A stretch of 64,000 nucleotides of DNA from Varroa destructor (GCF_002443255.2 NW_019211460.1:28678481-28742480), one strand, 5' to 3'. Shown: positions 25,618 through 39,234, counted from the stretch's first letter. Translations and numbers: made by a program. Notes: generated by a model not told the origin, from the letters alone.

Positions 25618-28600
25618 ATCTCTGAACGTCCACTCTCAACGCTATACCGGTTATTGTGCTTTGGACTACAAATTAGCAGAGCTTCTTAATAGCACAAAAA
25701 GCGGTCGGGCAATCGATCACTAACAACGATGTCGAATGTATCGCCGTCCGATGCATGCAAGTCAGCGGAAGTATGATCAATGATGCGAGGCAACGTTCTT
25801 AGGCGTAGTTGACAAGGACCAGTTGCAGCAGTATGCTAATGAAGATTATTAGTACATTATTACACCATAACCGCTATGGCCATGCTACCTAAGTACACGA
25901 ACAACAAGCTAAGAGAGTATCTCAGAGTTACCGAAAGCAAATACTAGGTTAATAATATAGGAAGAATCAATGCTTATATTTAACCTGGACTCAAAGATCT
26001 TCTTTTCAAGAGTAAACAAATGTCTGAAAAATATGCAGTTTTTGGAGTTTCAAGCAATAATGATCCGTAAAAATCAACAATTACATGACGACGAAAGACT
26101 TGCCTTCTTAGACAGCTTCCCGCCAGACAACGGTTCTCAACAAATAAGTCTAGTCTTTTCTAACCCTAAAAGATATTTACTGTCTGTTAGAAAAAACAAA
26201 AGCGTATACAATCTTAAAAATTAGAGTTTTTCGTAAGGATCAGTTTGACTCAAGACAGACAAGACCTTCTACTATTGATTAATTAAGTCTTAAAATGGCA
26301 CTGCTGATATCAGTTAATTAATACTAATAATTAATAAAATAATAATAATAATAAAATAGACGATGGTGTGATATCGAGATATTTTAGCAGATTCATAATT
26401 ACTTTCATTCATAGAATGGGTATAATTACTGATTTACAATAGGTTTACTACATGAACATATATTATCAGGAAGGTATTGGAGCAGGTGTAATTGTTATAG
26501 CCAAATTTCTGACATTTCTGACATGTCAACATTAGCCTTATTTTTCTTTGTGCCATCAACTGATGCCGCTTCAAGAGGTGTTGAGATAATGATTTTCTGA
26601 GGAGAAGACTTCAACATTTCATGGTTTTTGTTACATAGTTATCTCTAATATATATAGTTTATATATATAGTTATATTTGACGGTTTTAGATGACTTGGGA
26701 AGGTAATGTCAGTTTAGGGCAGATGTATTGGAATAGCCACTATAGCTAAGCTATGTACCTTAAATGATTCATGCGCTTATCTGGACGAAGAAGCACAGAT
26801 CAACATAATGAGCAATAGGGCGATGGATAACTCTGCGAAACAAATTTATACCCCACATCTCAGTTTCAGGTGGGAATGTCTGAGATATGAAATAAGTGGA
26901 CACTTTAGTATATAATTTTATGTTTTCCAATTTCAGAAAATATATGAATGCTTTTGGACTCATGCGCGTTTCTCACTTACTGCAAGTCATCGCCAGTAAT
27001 ATTATATTAATGCGATTTTAGGACAACTATGTTATAGAGTAGGATTGTAGCCTATTTGCGCTTAAAAGGGCTTTAAATGACTTAATACGCGGTCTAACAT
27101 CCAATTGCGACACGTATATATTGAAATAAGAGCTGGATATTATTTCAAGGGCAACGTTAGCTTCTAAACAGGTGGCGCTGCGTACTCGAGCTGCTGCGAT
27201 CCTTAAGTGTAAGCAGATGACTAATTGCAGCAAGAAGTTGAAATAAGTAAAGGCTGCTCACAGGCCGGGAGGCTACAATCATCTAGGTAATGACCTCAAT
27301 CATGCATATACAAAGTCCGCTTAAAACATCTGAAGGATACTTCATAAATTGCATGGCCGATGGGATTGAGCTTCAATCTATTGTTATCTTAGTAACGTGC
27401 AATAACTTGAAGCATCAAAACTTGAATGTTTCAGCAGTGAGATCTCTTCCTTTTATCTTTTCATAGCCGAGACAAAAAAATATTCTACAATGTTTTTTAA
27501 CCCTATATAATATAGTTTGAATAACCTGCGTCATCGCATGAACATTAGATATCGCATTAGTATCTTAAAATAGGCGAATTTATTTCTTATGAACCTGGTA
27601 TATCAAAAGGTACATGTCAACGACAAAAGCTTTCAAGAGCTGAGCTGAGGCTGCATATCGACTATTCCCTAGAGCCTTCTCTGCGTGCCGGACTGACATT
27701 CCGTAATTCAAATCGGTGGAACAACGTTCTGACAGATCAATTTGACGACCAGACGCTATCACTTCTGCATATTAGCCTCTATTCAGTAGAAGAGAAGGAA
27801 TACTGAAATTCCTTTAGAAAGAAATTAATAAAAAACGACCGTGACACGTGTTTACAATATTCCATTTCTAGTGAAAGAAACAAAACTCAATTGAGAACCA
27901 AAACAAGATTCTCTCATAACTATTTTATTAGTTAATACAGTATTTGTACTGTAAGTTTGCTATATAGATATTCAGCTAATTTTAACTGTTTTTTTAAAGA
28001 ACTTTATTTATTTGCTTACCATATCTTCTGTAGATTTTAATGGCCTAGTATCTTGTCGCCCATCTGGCTGTAAATGCAGCATTCGATAAATCGGCAAAGT
28101 GGATAAGGAAGAACACACGAAATACAACATCTTAGGCGTTTCAATGGCTAGTCCCAGCCTAATACCCATGTTATATTTGGTTTTGTCGCTCGAGTCTCAT
28201 TTCTAAGTAGCAAATTTTTGCGAGTACTTATTGGCTGTGAAAGAAAATTAACTTGCAACTTTCAATTACTGTATTACGCATTCTACGTCCAAGTAATTTT
28301 TCGTACTTGTCGACGGTTGTATCAAGTTTGTGCTGCAAAGGATTCAGCTTCAGTTGTCTACAGTGATCACTCAGTCTTGAAGAACCTAATAGAGTAAAAT
28401 TGTGCAAACAATAAAAGCATTCGCAAGGCTATCGAAGTCACGAGTATCTCATCTTATGCTGACCCGCATTGCTATCGAGTTACTGTTGGCCCTAAAAAAA
28501 TTGGCCTGTTCTCGGCGTGACCGTAGGTCATTCATTCATTAGACTTCTGCGAGAAAAAACCCAAACATTTACTGCTACTTGCTCAACCCTCGAAACCGAT

Positions 28601-30268
28601 TGCATGATGCACTGGTAAATAATAGTATTGTGATTGGCACCTCGCGACATTGCCTAACAATCGGTAGTAAGGGCAGGCACACTCGTGAACAAAAAATAAA
28701 TTGAAGAAAGACGCCTGAAAACATATATAATGTACGTACATATGCCCGACTTACCAAACACTGGACGTTATTTAACGTATAACGGAGTCAGCTAGCGGTG
28801 CTGGTGGGCGTAATAGTAACGACAGTAGCTCAAAATCAGTCGAAATTGCTAGAAATGAACGGGGCAACCAGGAGGGATCCGCTCCAGAGCAAACGAAATC
28901 TGTTGCCGTTCGCGTGCGCAATAAACCGAAAGGCTCATCTGTAGACTTTCTGCAGCACGGTCCAACATGTCCACCCACTATACCCAGCAGAACCACTCTT
29001 TTTACATACTATTCTCTCTCTACCATCCACCTTTCCCCAGCTCGTTTTTTCTAAGAATGAAGAACTAGTTTAACGGATCAACACGGCTGACGGCTCAGCA
29101 AATACAAATGCCAAGCCTCGTAAAACCCCTTTTCAGCTAGCTGTACTTCCGAGCTGAATCCCTTCGTCAAACTGTGCCCCATTCTCGCATCACGTACACT
29201 CGCTCGCAGCAGCTCTAACTGGTCGTTAGTTGATAGGCCCATCTTCACCTCCTTTCGAGTCGGCCTAGAGTAGGCATAGTCGAATCAGCTCTACTTGCCA
29301 GGCCGTCTTATTCTCTCGCAGTCAAGAAGCAACACCCTAAGCCGATGACTCCTTGTGACCGCCATAAAGTCCAACATCGAACGTGGCGTTGCTTTTGATC
29401 GTGTCGGGAGAGCTCGCTACGTTCGGCAAGTCTCATGAAGAGCAGCAAGCCAACCTGGAGCAAAAGGCAACCTAATAGTAGCTGAGGAGCGCACCACCGG
29501 ACCGTTTACTAAGGCCAGCTCCAAAAAGCCCAACAGCTTGTAGACAGCTTTCAGTACAAGATGCCCTTTTAAACTAACTCTGATAGCTTGACGTTTGGCC
29601 GTCGCGTCGGCCATATAACGTAACGAAGTGCGTCGCTTACAGTCCACCTCGCTGGCGATGCTCAGTGCTATTGAGGCGCCGCTGATATCGTCGGCTGCCC
29701 CAACGAACGGCCAACGCTAAAAGCATTAAGAGCTGTGTCCCTTGCGGCTTCAGCTGTTTGTAACTCTGAGCAGGGACAATAGAAGTCTCCCTGGACTGAA
29801 ATATCAGGCATTCCAGAACTCTTGCCTGCGCTTTACTTCATTATAGAAGCAGAAGCCGTAGCAATGGACATTATATACTAAATCGTTTCGCCATATATAC
29901 AAGGAGTACAGGGCATCTATATACTAATATCCCTAAATCCCAGTGATCTAAATAAGTGTGGAACCAATTATTATTATTATTGTGTGTTAGCATGCAAGCA
30001 AAAATTCGTTATGCAGAGACTGGGATTCTTCGGGAAAAGTGGGTTGATTAATCTTCAAGGCAACTGACATCTCTTCTTGCAATTGCTTGGAATGTTCAAA
30101 TATTCAATTAGCTTGAATAAATAGATCTTGAAATAATGTGACGGCAAAGATCGTTACAAAAATGGATCGTTCAATTAACAATGCTTTTTTCATCATTTTC
30201 TTTTAGTGCTAGGATGTTAATCGAATAGGGTCTGTCAGTTTGTTAACTTTTACGACATGGTCCACCTT

Positions 30269-30289
30269 TATATATATATATATATATAT
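30269..30289. repeat. (TA)n microsatellite
   Basis: TA dinucleotide run of 21 bases in non-coding sequence. Confidence 0.9.
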
Positions 30290-32166
30290 GCATATACTAA
30301 TTTCAAAATAATTGAAATAATTTGTTCTAGATATGGTGAATAACTACTTGACCTTTTTTCATCAATGTTAAAAGACGTAGTTGCCATTATGATATATGTC
30401 CTATGTTTAGTCAAATACTATTGCTTGAGCAAAATTTTGTATGTTTTAAATAAAGGTGTAAGCATTAACCGCGAAGTATACCGAAAAAAAATCAAGAGCG
30501 ATATCTATCAACGTGCTTTTTATAAATATCTAGATACAGCGTACTATCCAGCTCATTCCCATGTATCCAGCGCATGTTCATGTATTCTGCTATGTGCATT
30601 GCTCGAAGATATTCGATCCTGCATTGGTAGGTACACAAGCACAGATGAATCCGTGCTTTACTCGGAAAAAGCACAACACTAGTAGCATCGATTGCGGTAC
30701 CATTCGCGCTACGTGAGTTTCGTTCCAGTTACCACCGCCGTTAGTCCACCCTCTGACCTTCGGCGACTACCTTAGATAATAAAATGAACCTATTTCAGCC
30801 ATGGCCGTCTAAAACACCAGTTAGGTCCGCTAATAGGAAAATGAATACTCACAATGAACCCTGGAACTTGCCAAACCATAGATAGTAATAGCGGTTAGGA
30901 ATGATAAGGGCAACGATGCAACAGCGACGTAATGAAACGTATCAGAACGTGTCGAGGGCCTAGATAGAGTCGAGCTGGTATGTTAAGCACGGGCTCACTG
31001 GAGCAGCACTCACTAGAGCAGCATCACTGCCCGTAAGATCCAGAACGTCCTGGAGATCCTAGTTTTTCTCTAGCAGTTCGCTGAGATGGAAAAGACAGGA
31101 GCTATTGGGCAGACAGAGCAGGGTCAAGGCATGTTGACGGGGCTGCAGTGGCCTCTACCCAGCACGACCCAGGCGATGACAGGAACGCCGCTGGTATAGT
31201 AGTCCTTAAGCTCACTTTAAAAGCTCATTTGTATGATAATTTCGAATGCAGGAAGCTGCACGTCGCTAGTACTGCTTCTTTCTTTTTCGTTCTGATCCTT
31301 TTGCTTTGGTTGCTTTCCACTCGTTCATCACAACATTCACGAGAACCGGCTAACGATCAAAGTCTGTTGCCGCTTTTTTTGTTCAACCCAGAGTAGCGCT
31401 AGAAAAACTATTGGGAGCGGATGTAGGAATACCGCCAACAGTCCGATGCCATGGACGGTTGTTGTATTTAGGCACCAGGACCGCTATAACCCTACACACA
31501 ATAAGCTGTTAGCTCGGACACAACCTCCGTTAACGAAAAAAACAATGTAACGCTACAGTTAAACACGCCTCTCATGTTAGTGCATAGATTTCTTTGAAGG
31601 TAGCATTCAGTGGCGAGCCTTTCGCGAAACCAGTCGTGTCGGAGACAAGCGAGAAGGCGTAGCTCGCCAAAATTTGGCAGTTGACATTTAGGTTAGTCTT
31701 CTCCAAAAATTTAAGGTGAGGTAGCAACATAAACTGAACATAGCTGTTACAATATTTTCTGTAGAGTTCTGCTGCCATTAGATAGCTACCTGGCGATAGT
31801 GGCTTCAAATGTCTGCCAAGCTTTGTGTGTTCTGCCAGGTCGACTTTTTAGTTGGCCCGTGGCTTATCGCATATGTGCTAACGCATCCGCATAAGCATTT
31901 ATCACAGTTTATTATGATTTCTGAATGAAAAAGATACAATTCAAATAAACAGAAATTTATACCATAGAATAAGTGTAGTAAGGGGCTCAAGCTGGGTTCC
32001 ATCAACATATACACGTTCATGTTTGTCATACTAGAAGTACCTAAACTAAACAACATTGAAATTTGCAACAAATTGCGTAAACAAGTTGAGCGACAAATTG
32101 GAAAAAGCGCTTACTTTTGTAAAGAATTCAAAAAATTCATCATAGGAGCACATTACGGAAATTTCC

Positions 32167-32169
<3 letters not shown>

Positions 32170-32208
<39 letters not shown>
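32170..32208. repeat. (AT)n microsatellite
   Basis: AT dinucleotide run of 39 bases, the longest in the window. Confidence 0.95.
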
Positions 32209-32209
<1 letters not shown>

Positions 32210-34850
32210 TCCTCCAAAAAGAACACTAATTCTGATGTTGATATACAGTATATGTAACCTGTGTAAATGAGGGCCAGAAAATGAAAAAAACATTTCAAAT
32301 AAAAGGGAAGCATAAATCTAAGGACAAATCCAGATCATACTATCGTAAACTATTGCTTCCGCCCCTGAGAAGGCAATTCAGCTCTAACATAGAATCATAG
32401 CAGGCTTGGTACGAAGACCAGATTGGCGTTAGACGCTTCGGTCTTCTTCACCTGCTAATTATATTCTTTGGTCTTTGAGAGATCGCGGAGGATGGCGCTT
32501 ACTTTTTATTATGTCTCCTACTCTTCCCAACATTCGGACAGCTTCAAACATTTTCAATAGTAGAAAGGCTATTGGTACCTTATGAATTACAATTATTAGC
32601 TCCATTTTCTCTACTGCTAATAGTGGTAATTATTGATTATTCTACAAGATAACATTTTTTGCATATTCCGTATTCGTGACATGACATGCAGCACATATTT
32701 TAACAACATTTTTATTCAGACACCTCTAACCAGTTACAGGACGAGAAATTCTCCTTAGCTGTTACCCCTGACAAACAAAGGATTTCATGCAGAGTTGTTT
32801 TACTTAACAGCACAATACAAGAATGCGCTCTACTCAGATCGGTTTTGACTATGAGCTATTAAGATCGGAATATTGGGCTGCTTTCAGGATAACGACAAAC
32901 CCAAATAAACCTGTGAGATACGACTACTCGAATTTTCTTGATCAATTTTACATATCGACATTTTATTTTTCGTGTCCGAAACTATACCTATATAAATGTA
33001 ATTTTATTTACATGATATTCTTATAGATCCTTAACATGTTTGGTTCTAATAAAATATCTAATAATCCCTCTTTTGGTACCTGTTGTCTTAATGCATAAGA
33101 AACAGACAATGCTCGTTACCCACATATTGATACATGCGTATTACCAATTTGGTGGCTTTGCTACAACCGATTTTTAGTTAAATTGTATTAATTCTGTTGA
33201 ATGTGCGAGCTTAGACGATGCTTTATCCGGTTTCATTGTTCTCGGCACCAAGAGACAGGGAAGCGAAACGTTATAAGTTACCTTAAAGCGCGTAAAACAT
33301 GTTTTCATAGCAATGCTCTTATGTAGTCGTAACGTCCGTGTGCGGCGTACTGTAAACGTAACTCACTACTAATAATCTAACGTAGATCTGGCTGAAGGCG
33401 CGACATAAGGCAATAGAACATGCGGCGGCACTGCGTTCGAACCTTCGTTCGTAGTCCAACGATCGTTGCGCAGCTAGACTGAGGCGTTATCGAGATACAG
33501 TTGACCTTGTCCCTCGGCAACTGTGACACCACTGCTGGCCCTAGTTCCCCTACTCTAGACGGCGCCACCGCCGCAGCCGTGCCACTAGCACGAAAAGAGA
33601 AAGATTGAGGAAACGCTGAGAAAAGATTGAGGACGTGCTGTGGATGCTAAAGAGCTGCCTTGCTCTTTTCGTGGTCCTAAGCTCCGGTCTGCTCCCACAT
33701 CCCTTTCCCACCATCGTTACCTTTGCGGTCGCTCACCAGCGAACTTAACTACGTATATAAGCGGTACTGTCCAAATAGGCTTTTTTGTCGATGCTGTCCT
33801 GTTCGATCCCTGGCAGACGACAAACAAGCATTCGAACTCTCCGTTTGGCCATTAGATGTAATGTTTGTAGAGCTACTCCTGGCAAATTCTATACCACCGC
33901 TGTGTTACAGAAATAATAGCTAAATCTCTGCATCGATGGTAAAAGATTTCGGGTCTTCTCGTATAAAAAACCGCCGAATCAATCTTTGCCTCTAGAAGAA
34001 CTGACGACCCAAAAGCGGTTTTCTTGTCTTTTTCATCTGTCAATACCTTTACGCCTATTCTGATATAGAATTGAACTAATAACAGCAGTAGCTGCTGCTA
34101 TGGTCAACAGACCACCTCGGCGACAGGCCGCCGTTGACGGTCATATCCTCATTGATCACAACCGAAAGCGTCAACAAAAATTGTCGTTAGCTTCAGCTAA
34201 TATATTAGGGTTCAAGGTCGGCAGTCAAATGTGAACATCGGCTGCGACCGAGTTAGACATCGAGGAGAGTCTGACTCGAACTGTTTTAGTTTGATGCAAT
34301 GGGAATCGCGTAAGATGTGCGCTTGGAAAATTTCCATTGACCGACGTTATCTAAATTTATGTTTAACTATGCACTTACAGGCGATGATAACTTGAAAAAC
34401 GGCCGACATTAAAGAGATAAGGGAAATAGATGAATAATATATATCGTTTAGTAGAAACTTAGGCAAAAAATACTTCTTTGACCACGACTTTTATAGAATA
34501 TGATGCATAAATTATATCATAACGTTATGATGTTGGATGACTATATAAAATCTGAGGGATTTGTCACACGTTTGGTTTCACAACTTCGGATCGCGATGAC
34601 CCTTAAATTGATATATTTGTTGGCTTTGCGACAGATGATTACACGGCCCTTGATTTGAGCTTAGTTATTCAACATTTCTTGCACTCATCTAACGACATTA
34701 ATTGATCCCTTTAGGGATGTTTGAAGCACAAAAACGCTATATAATTTTTTTCTGATTTAATCATACTTATCATGGAATATTTATACTTTTCTTTTAATAT
34801 CGTATCTGCAAAGCGTTCCGGAAGGACTGATGTTGATTCACTATATTGTC

Positions 34851-34995
34851 TCTGAAAGAGCTTAGCAGCTAACAACGTTTTCAACTAATGTTTGAGCCAC
34901 GTGGTGGTCTGGGTTCATTTCCTTATTTTGTGTTGGAAGCCGATTGTTGGATCGAATGCCAGACGGCAATGCCGAACGTAAAACTTTCAACATTT
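34851..34995 (+). mobile_element. tRNA-derived SINE copy
   Basis: Forward-strand member of the family at 25.5 and 48.6 kb. A diverged A box lies near 34858-34871 (GAGCTTAGCAGCTA) and a B-box-like GGGTTCATTTCC at 34911-34922. The body block GGAAGCCGATTGTTGG..GAATGCCAGACGGC follows, and the copy ends in GAACGTAAAACTTTCAACAT. It is shorter than the other two complete copies and lacks the CATAGAC segment, so it carries an internal deletion. Confidence 0.65.
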
Positions 34996-35945
34996 AATTT
35001 TAGTATATTCTTTTTTATTTAGAATTTGTGTTTTCGTTATTTATGAAATTAACAGCAATATTATCGACTGATGGCGAGGTACGTATTCAAAAACAGTTCT
35101 TATATCACAACAAGACGAACAGCATTATCTGACCAGTTCCGAGTCAATTTGCTGTCCAAATATGTTTGTATTGTAATCCAGCCAAAGCTACACTCAAATG
35201 TATTCCGGCTCGAATGTTATTTTGCGAAGTTCGTATTTGTATGCTAACATTTTACCGTTGAACCTGCTTTTTAGAATGGAATTCTTTTCGAATTGGACGA
35301 AAAAAGTGAAAACAGTACTTGGAGTGCTATGTCTGGAACACTGATTTGACCATTAAATAGAATGTTTTTGATAGCTGTCGCTGGGTCGACCCGAATAGAT
35401 GGCTACACAGAACGGATTCAAGATAGGTACCATATTATATAATGTAATGCCCTACGAAAAGGGATATCTACGAAATTGTGATCTACAGTTGTCGCAAAGG
35501 AACTACTTTTAAAAGTGCACGTATATAGTTTGTGAATCGAAAAACCTTGCCAGTCAAACAATTGCATGGATGTCTAATGCAAATTATGCGAAATACCATT
35601 TGTCTCATAAAAACTTGTAAAACGATACTTATCTTTATTTGGTAAGCGCAGAGATGTGATTGATTAAAATGACTAGTTAGGCCATCGACCGTTTAGTTCG
35701 GACAAAATATTAAAAAGTATAAATAAGTTGAAGAAATACAGAAGCACTGCGCAAGACGATACCAATATTTCATAAACAGCCATGTTTGCATTCATTAGAT
35801 TTGTTCATATTGTCCCTAAAGCTAGTAGGCACATATTGATTCTAAGCTAATGCAAAAACGTCCTCGCAAGCTTCATCGCAGTGAAGTTCCGTCTAGCCAC
35901 GTTCCTAACGCAGTTACAATTATATCACCGTTTATTTTATATAAA

Positions 35946-35967
35946 TATATATAAAATTTTATATATA
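35946..35967. repeat. Perfect 22-bp AT palindrome
   Basis: Self-complementary TATATATAAAA/TTTTATATATA. It lies in very AT-rich sequence, so chance is a reasonable explanation. Confidence 0.7.
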
Positions 35968-37374
35968 AATTAAGTCATCTGGTCTTATACTTTATCTCGC
36001 CGAGTCGTGACAGAAGCGAAGGCTCGCAGTAGTCTGGGAGCTGAAATTTCGTTCGGACCTAGTGCTATGCACACTTATCTTGTAGCTGCACGATTCGTCT
36101 GCATGTTTCTTTCGCCTGTCTTTGCTTCTATTTTTTCCATACACTCCGTAGTGTCAGATGGTCCCCGTCAACGCGTTCATGGTAGGAGCGTAATGGCTAG
36201 TGTTATCGCTAAGATTTGTGGATGACGTTGCGACAAACAGGGAAAGCGAAAATAAGCGAAACGGAAGACTCCAACTAATACCTGTTGACGTAAAATAGAC
36301 TGAAGTTTTACTGCGACACACGATTGCTTCACCATAATTACGGAAAATATAAGAGAGATAATAAAAAAAAATCTTAGTGTTTAAAGACCTGATCATATAT
36401 ATCAATTCTACCATCCTTACCATTCGTTAGTTAGAAGTTAGGGATGACTCCAAATGGAAGAAAAAAGATTAAAATCTTACAACTTGGAATACCGTCGAAA
36501 AAATATTGCAACACGGTGTAATGATGCTCACGGCCTTCCAAAGTTATAATTCATAGTCAATAATTAGTAAAGGATTGAAGGTCGTTTATTATAAATTCAA
36601 CTTGAAAGCTGATAAAATCTGTGATATGCGGCAGTAAGCATAGGAAGCAAGTAACACAGGTAGTGTAAGTAAATGAACGATGCTAATGGCAAAAAGCTTT
36701 AAGCTATGTAAAAATTATATTAAAGACATGAAGTAACAATAATGTTCAAGTTTACAAGAATATACTATTACAAATAAATAAATACAAAAGAAAATTAAAC
36801 AATAATAAAAGGTTGATCGTCGGAATTGATTTTTTATCATTGCTTTAGATCCGAAAATTAATCCACTTCGATGATTTCAAGGCCACACTGCCATTATAAT
36901 TAAGATAAGACAAAAAATCCTTAAAAAATCACTTAGAGTTTGTACACACTATAAAAATCAACAAATGTATTTCTTCTATTTATACAAGCTTTTCTTTTAC
37001 CTACTGATTATTAGATACTTTAAACTTGCTGCAAAGATCTTTTCAGATCTTACTCTTTCTGACTATCCCCTGTCATTTGTTATGGGTTTCAGCTTAAAAT
37101 TTGAAACGCGATTTATACTATTCGTTGTTACATATACATACTTTAGTCTTTCATCAACAGCACATGGCATATCCACTGTGCAGTATTCCAGTTTAGTAAT
37201 GTACAATGATGGAACACATCTAAGTAGCCGGTCGTTTAGGCTATCTCTCAGTTAAGTTACCTACCAAATTAAGCAAAACTATTGCGCTATCTACGATGTC
37301 TCTTTCCTGTCTCCCTTAGTTTCAGTATTTTGCCTCAGACATCTTCTGTAGATGATCAGATTATTCGAGACTAG

Positions 37375-39234
37375 CTAGGCCCTTTCTCGGCTATTATCAG
37401 CCCTAGGACTACTACTGCTGCTAGTCCTTTTTGGCCGATAGCCTCCTGTTACCGGTGATTTTTCGTAACTAATATGATTCTTCTTATTCCTCAACAGGTT
37501 GTATTTGACAAATGTCGTTCGAGTTTCCCACACGAACGGTATGTACACAAGTCTCGCGATCAGCGGTGTGTTCTCCGTATCCATGAACTCTGTCGAGTAA
37601 ACCAGCTCGAAATCTGAATGTTTGGTAAAATTTGGCTCACGGCTGGTTACCTTCGGCCGGTCGGTATCCATGAGGTAGTGGCATTTCGATAAGCTTAGAT
37701 AGCGTGAAGGCTCCTCGCGGTTGGCGTCGTTCATCTCCGTGGGAATTGTTCTCGTAGCATTGACCCCAAGGCTAAAAGGTTTCGGTAGCTGGCCGCGGAA
37801 TTCCGACTTGATAAACTGCAGCTCCCAGCGATCAGGCAAAAAATAGGACGCTGGAAATCGGTGCCATTCTTTGCCCACGCAAAGGTAGACAGGATGAGAG
37901 GGCAGTGGCCGGTCACTCAGTCCGTCACGATTGGCAATACGGGCCAATTCCATTGACACGGTCATAGGGGCACTGTACGCTTTGTACAGTAGAATGCAAC
38001 GACTCATCCCGAGGAAGCACGAAAACATAACGGGGAGAAGCCACCAAGCATCATTCAGATCGAGGTGGTGTCTGCATGTGCGTTGGTAGAAGAGATGATG
38101 TAGCCAGCGTTGCAGGAGATCAGAACAGACAGACGCATTCAGCAGAACCAGAGGGTAGACCGGATAGAGGAAACGTTCTTCCTTGTGCGGCTGGCTAAAA
38201 AAGATAATAAACCAGATATACATGCCTAACAACGATGTGTACTCGAGACGTTCTGTCGGTATTCGGAAGTATTTAGTAATAGCTAGTAGAGGAATGGCAG
38301 CCAACGCCATTAGAAACGCATAATTAAAGTTGATAATGCCATTTCGAATGTAAAAATCAAATGGCTCAACGCCGTACAGATTCGGTCCGTGCGGGCTAAA
38401 CACGTTATACAGGACAATGTTTTTCGCGGCAAAGACCAATTTGCCAAAATATATACTATCCACTGTGATGACGATTGGCATTATGACTGCGGAGGAGAGA
38501 AGCCCATATTGGATAAAATTGATTACATATTTCCTACCCTTCAATAGCGCGTCGATGAAGATCGGCACAACTAAAATACCCGTGAATGGCCACCCTACAA
38601 GCGCACTTAGTACAGCTGAAAATAGTGCGAAGAAACAGTTATCATTCCACCAGGCTCCGTATGAAAGCATGAGAAGCTTCATGCCGAAACTCGAAGGCAA
38701 AAACGCCGCCGATGAAATGAACATGCCCGTGGCGAAGATCGTCATCAAGAAGTAAATCTTCGCGATGTGTTTGCCGAATTTGTGTCGAATCGCCTTATAA
38801 AAGTACGCCTCACAGATTGCTTCGACGGCGCCGATTACACAGCGCATAAAATAGAACACCAGGGTTCGCTGGTCTTGTAACAGGCTGCTGTACGCGAAGC
38901 CGGGCAGAGCATATAGCCAGAGGTATGCGTATGATCGAATGGCATATAACGGACTGTACTCCCATGTCTGCATTCCGCGGCCGTACATGAGATAGTGAGT
39001 CGGTTCCCAATAGTTATACGTCTCGTCGCAGTCCTGTATGTTGCTCCAAACAGCCGCGCATAGTCTAGCAGAAAGTAGCACCTTGAATGCTGTAAATGTC
39101 GCAGGTGTCCACGTAAGCGGTTCCAGCGTGGAAGCATTAGCCCGACTACCATCCGGTTGAGTACAATCCACTTTCTCAGAAACACTATTGGGCTCTTTGC
39201 GAGATGATTTAGTTACGCGATGTCTCGTCTCCAT
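37375..39234 (-). CDS. ALG9: ALG9, dolichyl-P-mannose:lipid-linked oligosaccharide alpha-1,2-mannosyltransferase
   Basis: A complete single-exon gene of 619 codons, close to the family's usual 610 or so residues. ALG9 is an ER membrane glycosyltransferase of family GT22 that adds the seventh and ninth mannoses to the N-glycan precursor, using dolichyl-phosphate-mannose on the lumenal side. After about 45 variable residues comes TAFKVLLSARLCAA and the CDETYNYWEPTHYL motif, with the conserved D-E pair at residues 70-71. Many hydrophobic helices follow, then FLPSSF near 179, YNVFSPHGPNLYG near 276 and the GT22 signature HKEERFLYPVYPL at 350-362. The lumenal tail has VCVGKEWHRFP, FRGQLPKPF and EEPSRY, as in animal ALG9. 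I chose the ATG at 39234; the frame is open a little further upstream but without an ATG. The C-terminus is a basic, Ser-rich tail. ALG9 in vertebrates has many introns; here there are none, and no stop or frameshift breaks it. Confidence 0.97.
   Translation of the reverse strand: METRHRVTKSSRKEPNSVSEKVDCTQPDGSRANASTLEPLTWTPATFTAFKVLLSARLCAAVWSNIQDCDETYNYWEPTHYLMYGRGMQTWEYSPLYAIRSYAYLWLYALPGFAYSSLLQDQRTLVFYFMRCVIGAVEAICEAYFYKAIRHKFGKHIAKIYFLMTIFATGMFISSAAFLPSSFGMKLLMLSYGAWWNDNCFFALFSAVLSALVGWPFTGILVVPIFIDALLKGRKYVINFIQYGLLSSAVIMPIVITVDSIYFGKLVFAAKNIVLYNVFSPHGPNLYGVEPFDFYIRNGIINFNYAFLMALAAIPLLAITKYFRIPTERLEYTSLLGMYIWFIIFFSQPHKEERFLYPVYPLVLLNASVCSDLLQRWLHHLFYQRTCRHHLDLNDAWWLLPVMFSCFLGMSRCILLYKAYSAPMTVSMELARIANRDGLSDRPLPSHPVYLCVGKEWHRFPASYFLPDRWELQFIKSEFRGQLPKPFSLGVNATRTIPTEMNDANREEPSRYLSLSKCHYLMDTDRPKVTSREPNFTKHSDFELVYSTEFMDTENTPLIARLVYIPFVWETRTTFVKYNLLRNKKNHISYEKSPVTGGYRPKRTSSSSSPRADNSRERA

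Larger units (their letters stand above)
15235..37374. other. Long intergenic stretch without a supportable gene, plus PDE1 3' UTR
   Basis: About 22 kb between the PDE1 stop and the ALG9 stop. The beginning is probably PDE1 3' UTR and the end next to 37374 is ALG9 3' UTR. Open frames are short, overlap in several frames and show no family resemblance. The content is microsatellites, a 28-bp perfect palindrome at 16371-16398, a CCGT repeat at 19721-19758, two SINE copies (about 25.5 and 34.9 kb), a degenerate tRNA-like pol III box pair near 33.4 kb, and GC-richer patches at about 28.8-29.7 and 33.4-33.8 kb that could be unrecognised exons or promoters. Confidence 0.5.

Noticed and set aside
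30365..30682. 105-codon + strand open frame
   Set aside because: It sits next to a TA microsatellite, has no motif and atypical composition, and no splice or promoter context supports it.
38417..38755. 112-codon + strand frame antisense to ALG9
   Set aside because: It is a shadow of the conserved ALG9 coding frame.
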